From Streptomyces sp. HNM0574 (GTDB lineage Bacteria; Actinomycetota; Actinomycetes; Streptomycetales; Streptomycetaceae), in NCBI RefSeq assembly GCF_012726235.1, contig NZ_JAASAH010000002.1:496001-560000 (forward strand): a DNA stretch of 64,000 bases. Direction: 5' to 3'. Positions 60,608 to 64,000 of the stretch are shown one piece after another. A program made the translations under genes and the position numbers. Every line of letters starts with the position of its first letter. Within the stretch, counting starts at the first letter, position 1. The notes below the pieces were generated by a model, which was given only the letters and a program-made list of their open reading frames with translations, made no database searches and had not been told where the DNA came from.

Positions 60608-61513
60608 TCACTGCCCGGCCGGACCGAAACCGCCCTGCTGCGGCGGGTGTTGGCCGTAGGCGTGCGGCTGCGGGGGCATCTGCTGCCCGTACGGCTGGGG
60701 CTGCGGCTGGTACGGGCCCGGGGCGCCGGGGCCCGGCTGCGGGGCGCCGTACGGGGCCGGCTGCGGGGGCTGTTGGGGCTGGGCCTGCGGACCGGGCTGA
60801 GCATACGGACCGGCCTGGGCGTACGGACCGGGCTGAGCGTACGGGCCCGGCCGGCCGGGGGCGTGCGGCTGCTGCGGGGCTGTGAGGGCGGGGTGGTTCG
60901 GGGGGAGGTAGCGGGTGCGGCCGGTGTCGTCGGTGAACCTGACCAGGCCGGACTTCTCCAGCAGGGCGGCGGCCTTCGCGTTCCGGTTGCGCGTCCAGAG
61001 GAAGCCGCCCGCCAGGATCAGCATCAGCAGGGCGTAGAACGAGCCGTACCCGTAGTACTCGGCGGGCGAGTCCGCCCGGACCAGCAGCTGGAAGATCAGC
61101 AGCAGGGTGAGGCCGGCGGCGACGACGCCCATCCGCTTCTGTGCCTGCGGGCCCGTGACGTCGAAGTTGATGCGGGCCTTGAGGAGTTCGAGGTGCGCGG
61201 CGGCCTCGGGCAGCGGTTCGAGCCCGCCGCCGGGCCGCATCCCGGGCAGGTCGCCGCCCTGGCCGGCCTGCGGGTACCGGGCCCAGGTGGCGGCGGCGCG
61301 CTGCTGCGCCTCGGGGGACGGGTCGCGCTGGAGCAGGGCGACCGAGCGGTTGTCGCGGCCGCCGCTCCTCGCGTCGCCGTACATGAAGCCGAACTGCTCG
61401 GCGACGAGCGTGAGTTTGGCGAGCTTCGTGACCGGGGCCCACACCGCGGAGACGGTGACCTCGTGGTGGGTGGCCATGGCCTGGAGCATCTGGCTGACCT
61501 GGCGGCTGCTCAC
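60608..61513 (-). CDS. membrane protein with Pro/Gln-rich C-terminus, function unknown
   Basis: A 301-residue protein. A cytoplasmic N-terminal ~125 residues (SSRQVSQMLQAMATHHEVTVSAVWAPVTKLAKLTLVAEQFGFMYGDA) is followed by two membrane segments (MGVVAAGLTLLLIFQLLV and GSFYALLMLILAGGFLWT), a small KAAALLEKSGLVRFTDDTGRTRYLPP domain and a ~100-residue PYAQPGPYAQ-type low-complexity tail. GTG 61513 has GAAGGAAGG upstream. Overlaps or abuts the phosphatase gene, so they are likely cotranscribed. No family is recognised. Confidence 0.68.
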   Translation of the reverse strand: MSSRQVSQMLQAMATHHEVTVSAVWAPVTKLAKLTLVAEQFGFMYGDARSGGRDNRSVALLQRDPSPEAQQRAAATWARYPQAGQGGDLPGMRPGGGLEPLPEAAAHLELLKARINFDVTGPQAQKRMGVVAAGLTLLLIFQLLVRADSPAEYYGYGSFYALLMLILAGGFLWTRNRNAKAAALLEKSGLVRFTDDTGRTRYLPPNHPALTAPQQPHAPGRPGPYAQPGPYAQAGPYAQPGPQAQPQQPPQPAPYGAPQPGPGAPGPYQPQPQPYGQQMPPQPHAYGQHPPQQGGFGPAGQ

Positions 61514-61694
61514 AATCCAGCCTTCCTTCTGCTGCCTGTACGGCTTCGGGTGCGCTCGGTCCGGGGGAATCGACGGGAAGCATAACGAGGCCCGCCGACA
61601 ACGGCCCGTGCTGTTCATGACCCTGGCCACTTGCGGGACGCGGAGGTAGCTTCCGCCTCCCGCCACCCGTCGGCCCGGACGCGAGGAGCAGCCG

Positions 61695-62492
61695 ATGCCG
61701 TACCCCGCCCAGCCGCCCGCGCCGGTCCCCGCAGACCGGCTCCGCTTCCCCCTGCCGCCCGAGCACACCTCGCCCGAGGAGGAACGCCGGCACCGGCTGG
61801 AGCGGCTCGCCGCCGCGCTGCGCGTGTTCGGCCGCCTCGGCTACGACGAGGGGGTGGAGGGCCATCTGACGGCGCGGGACCCGGAGTTCACCGACTGCTA
61901 CTGGGCCAACCCCTTCGGCGTGCCCTTCCGGCACGTCACCGTCGGGGACCTGATCCTCGTCGACGGCGAGGGCCGGGTCGTCGAGGGGCGGCGGCACGTC
62001 AACCAGGCCGCGTTCACCGTTCACTCAGCTGTGCACCGGGCCCGCCCCGGCGTCGTGGCCGTGGCGCACGCGCACACCCCGCACGGGCGCGCGCTCGCCG
62101 CGCTCGGCGAGCTGCTCGAACCGATCACCCAGGAGGCCTGCGCCTTCTACGAGGACCACGCGCTGCTCGACGCCGCCACCGGCGTGGCCGTCGACCCGGC
62201 CGAAGGGCGGCGCGTCGCCGAGGCCTTGGGCCCGCACAAGGGTCTCGTCCTGCGCAATCACGGGCTGCTCACGGTCGGCACGACGGTGGACGCGGCCGCC
62301 TGGTGGTTCCACCAGATGGAGCGCGCCTGCGGCATCCAGCTCGCGGCGCGGGCGGCGGGGAAGCCGGTGCCGATCGGGCGCAAGGAGGCGCTCGCGATCC
62401 GCGAGCAGATCGGCGGCGATCTCGCCGCGTGGATCAGCTACCAGCCGCTGCACTCCGCCGTGGTCCGGGAGGAACCGGACCTGATGCGCTGA
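61695..62492 (+). CDS. class II aldolase/adducin family protein
   Basis: A 265-residue protein. LERLAAALRVFGRLGYDEGVEGHLTARDPE opens the class II aldolase fold; Zn ligands are His in AVAHAHTPHG and the later NHGLL, and the ending AAWWFHQMERACGIQLAA is typical. It resembles the subgroup annotated as aldolase/adducin-like in actinobacteria, whose substrate is unknown (an aldol of a small sugar phosphate or a decarboxylation). GAGGAG lies just before ATG 61695. Divergent from the Pro-rich membrane gene. Confidence 0.85.
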   Translation: MPYPAQPPAPVPADRLRFPLPPEHTSPEEERRHRLERLAAALRVFGRLGYDEGVEGHLTARDPEFTDCYWANPFGVPFRHVTVGDLILVDGEGRVVEGRRHVNQAAFTVHSAVHRARPGVVAVAHAHTPHGRALAALGELLEPITQEACAFYEDHALLDAATGVAVDPAEGRRVAEALGPHKGLVLRNHGLLTVGTTVDAAAWWFHQMERACGIQLAARAAGKPVPIGRKEALAIREQIGGDLAAWISYQPLHSAVVREEPDLMR

Positions 62493-62639
62493 GACCGCCC
62501 CCGATGAGGCACAATTCCCTTCCACTGATAGTCAGTTGAGCGTCCCGCACGAGGAACGGGCGGGACGCCGGCAAGAGAGGGGTCGCACGCGGCAGCCGCT
62601 CGGGGACGGCGGCGCGAGGCGCGCCCCGGGGAGCGCGGC

Positions 62640-63959
62640 GTGGGCGGCACAGACGACGGCGGCAGCAGGCCGCTGACCGGAAGCGGAACCCGGACGGGAA
62701 CGGCGACGGCGACGAAACCCGGCACCGGGGCGGCAGCCCACGACGACGGCCGGACGCAGGCGGCCAGGGAACGCCACCGGCAGGCGCTCGCCGCCTTCCG
62801 CGAACGCCGCGAGGCGCTGATCTCCGGCGACGAGATCCCGGCCGCGCTGGCGCACTCCGCCGGCGCCTCCCGCCAGTGGATCTCCGACGAACTCGCCCTC
62901 TGCGCCCGTACGGTGGCCGACCGCGCCCGCGAGGAGGGCGCCGCCCGGCTCGCGGGCCTGTGGCGGCACACCGTGACCGCCGCCTGGTCGGCGGCCGGCG
63001 TCCTGCTGCTGCTCCAGCTGGTCACCGCGCTCGGCGCGGGGTGGACCGCGGCGCGTACGGCGGGCCTGCTCGCGGCCGTCGTGACCGCGGCGGCGGTCTC
63101 GGCCGCGGCGTACGCGCACCGGCGGCGCGGCGGCGCGCTGGCCCCGTTCATCGGCGAGGACAACCGGCTCTCCACCTCCCGCACGGTCGCCGCCGCCTGG
63201 GTCCTCCTGGCCGCGTACGCCGTGCTCCTCCTCGCGCTGCGGCTCGCGGGCGCGGGCGGCGCCGGGGAACGCCGGGTCCTGCTCGCGGGGCTGGAGTTGC
63301 AGCGCGGCGCGGGGCTGGTGACGGTGGTCGCGCTGGCGTGTGCGGTGGCGGCGCTGGTGAGCCGTACCGTGGCGCGGCGGGTGCGGGCGCAGCGGTTGCA
63401 GAAGGTGCCGGCCGACCGTCCCCGGGCCCGCGATCTCCTCACGGACGACGCGGGGCGCGGCAGCTTCACGGATGTGCAGTACGTCGTCGTGCACGCGGTG
63501 GCCGTGGTCTTCGCCGCCGTCCGGCTCGCCGGGCAGCCGGAGCAACTGCCCGATCTGCCCTGGGGCCTGGCGCTGCTGGCGGCCGTCTCGGCGGGGACGT
63601 ACCTCGCGGGCAAGTTCGCCGAGGGCGGGCCGGCCGTGATCCTCTCCGTCGTCCGGGCCCGCGAGATCGGCGACCTGCACGCGCCCGTCCGCACCGGCGA
63701 CGACCTGGAGATCCGCGGCACCGGCTTCGTCCCGCCCGGCGCGGGCACCCCGGACCGGCTGGCCCGGATGGTGGTCCGGATCGGCACGGTGTACGTGCAC
63801 GTCCCGCTGGTCCCGAGGCCCGGCGGCTTCGCCAGCCCGACGGACCACACGCTGACGGTCCCGGTCCCGGTGGAGGTCGAACCGGGGCGGGTGGACGTCC
63901 AGGTGGTCACGGCGGCGGGCGTGGAGACCAACCGCTGCACCGTCGACATCGTCGACTGA
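62640..63959 (+). CDS. hypothetical membrane protein with IPT/TIG-like C-terminus
   Basis: A 439-residue protein. A soluble N-terminal ~115 residues contains a helical RQALAAFRERREALISGDEIPAALAHSAGASRQWISDELALCARTVADRA. About six membrane segments follow (from AAWSAAGVLLLLQLVTALGAGW to LPWGLALLAAVSAGTYLAG). The last ~110 residues look like a single IPT/TIG-type beta-sandwich (GDDLEIRGTGFVPP ... LTVPVPVEVEPGRVDVQVVTAAGVETN). GTG 62640 has GGGGAG upstream. Function is unknown; it may interact with envelope partners through the beta domain. Confidence 0.6.
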   Translation: MGGTDDGGSRPLTGSGTRTGTATATKPGTGAAAHDDGRTQAARERHRQALAAFRERREALISGDEIPAALAHSAGASRQWISDELALCARTVADRAREEGAARLAGLWRHTVTAAWSAAGVLLLLQLVTALGAGWTAARTAGLLAAVVTAAAVSAAAYAHRRRGGALAPFIGEDNRLSTSRTVAAAWVLLAAYAVLLLALRLAGAGGAGERRVLLAGLELQRGAGLVTVVALACAVAALVSRTVARRVRAQRLQKVPADRPRARDLLTDDAGRGSFTDVQYVVVHAVAVVFAAVRLAGQPEQLPDLPWGLALLAAVSAGTYLAGKFAEGGPAVILSVVRAREIGDLHAPVRTGDDLEIRGTGFVPPGAGTPDRLARMVVRIGTVYVHVPLVPRPGGFASPTDHTLTVPVPVEVEPGRVDVQVVTAAGVETNRCTVDIVD

Positions 63960-64000
63960 CCCGCCCGCGGAGGACGGCGCAACTCCCGATCGCGGCACCG

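Overview
The window looks like a stretch of the core chromosome of a Streptomyces or close relative. G+C is very high with strong third-position G/C bias, GTG starts are frequent, and genes are compact with many 4-bp start/stop overlaps. The gene set is typically streptomycete: trpS, mdh, folD, purN-purH, sucC-sucD, icmB, pcrA, an SCO4848-family protein, DUF3017, DUF6350 and c-di-AMP-riboswitch-controlled cell-wall hydrolases. From memory the order resembles the S. coelicolor SCO4796-SCO4848 region read backwards; this was not checked. I saw no rRNA, tRNA, CRISPR, insertion sequence or phage genes.

Layout. (1) 1-10.3 kb: 3' end of a BAAT-like hydrolase, trpS, a 2H phosphoesterase, a YihY/BrkB membrane protein, a D,D-carboxypeptidase, a small membrane protein coupled to a metallophosphoesterase, and a MocR regulator divergent from an AhpD-like/PEP-mutase-like pair. 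(2) 10.5-19.3 kb: a six-gene minus-strand block for glycine betaine: betB, betA, an ATPase, a permease with two transporter domains, and two binding lipoproteins. (3) 19.8-25.5 kb: a secreted LppX/LolA-like protein, mdh, two tandem membrane-anchored XRE regulators with different ectodomains, DUF3017 and folD. (4) 25.6-31.1 kb: an FHA protein, a receptor kinase carrying a lytic-transglycosylase-like ectodomain, and three small membrane proteins starting MSYPPP. (5) 31.2-40 kb: purH, purN, membrane proteins, an ECF-sigma-like protein with its own membrane anchor, and sucD-sucC. (6) 40.3-43.6 kb: three secreted low-complexity proteins, one with 14 perfect heptads. (7) 43.8-52 kb: a MoxR ATPase - DUF5682 - VWA operon divergent from SWIM - DUF5691, resembling E. 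coli yehL/yehM/yehP/yehQ. (8) 52-64 kb: icmB, an M23 peptidase with a long aromatic/acidic repeat domain, pcrA, an NlpC/P60 hydrolase behind a c-di-AMP riboswitch, a tyrosine phosphatase, small membrane proteins and a class II aldolase.

The most interesting signal is in block 7. The divergent intergenic region carries TTGTCAGTG boxes facing both ways. One makes a complete match to the RecA-independent DNA-damage promoter (TTGTCRGTG-N8-TANNNT, associated with PafBC in mycobacteria); the other differs by one base in the -10. A weaker version precedes pcrA. This suggests that the poorly understood MoxR/VWA/SWIM system belongs to the DNA-damage response here. Cell-wall sensing is a second theme: kinase with transglycosylase domain, XRE with peptidoglycan-binding domain, M23, NlpC/P60, carboxypeptidase. 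Several genes also share a TANNNT-N7-start layout that predicts leaderless mRNAs.
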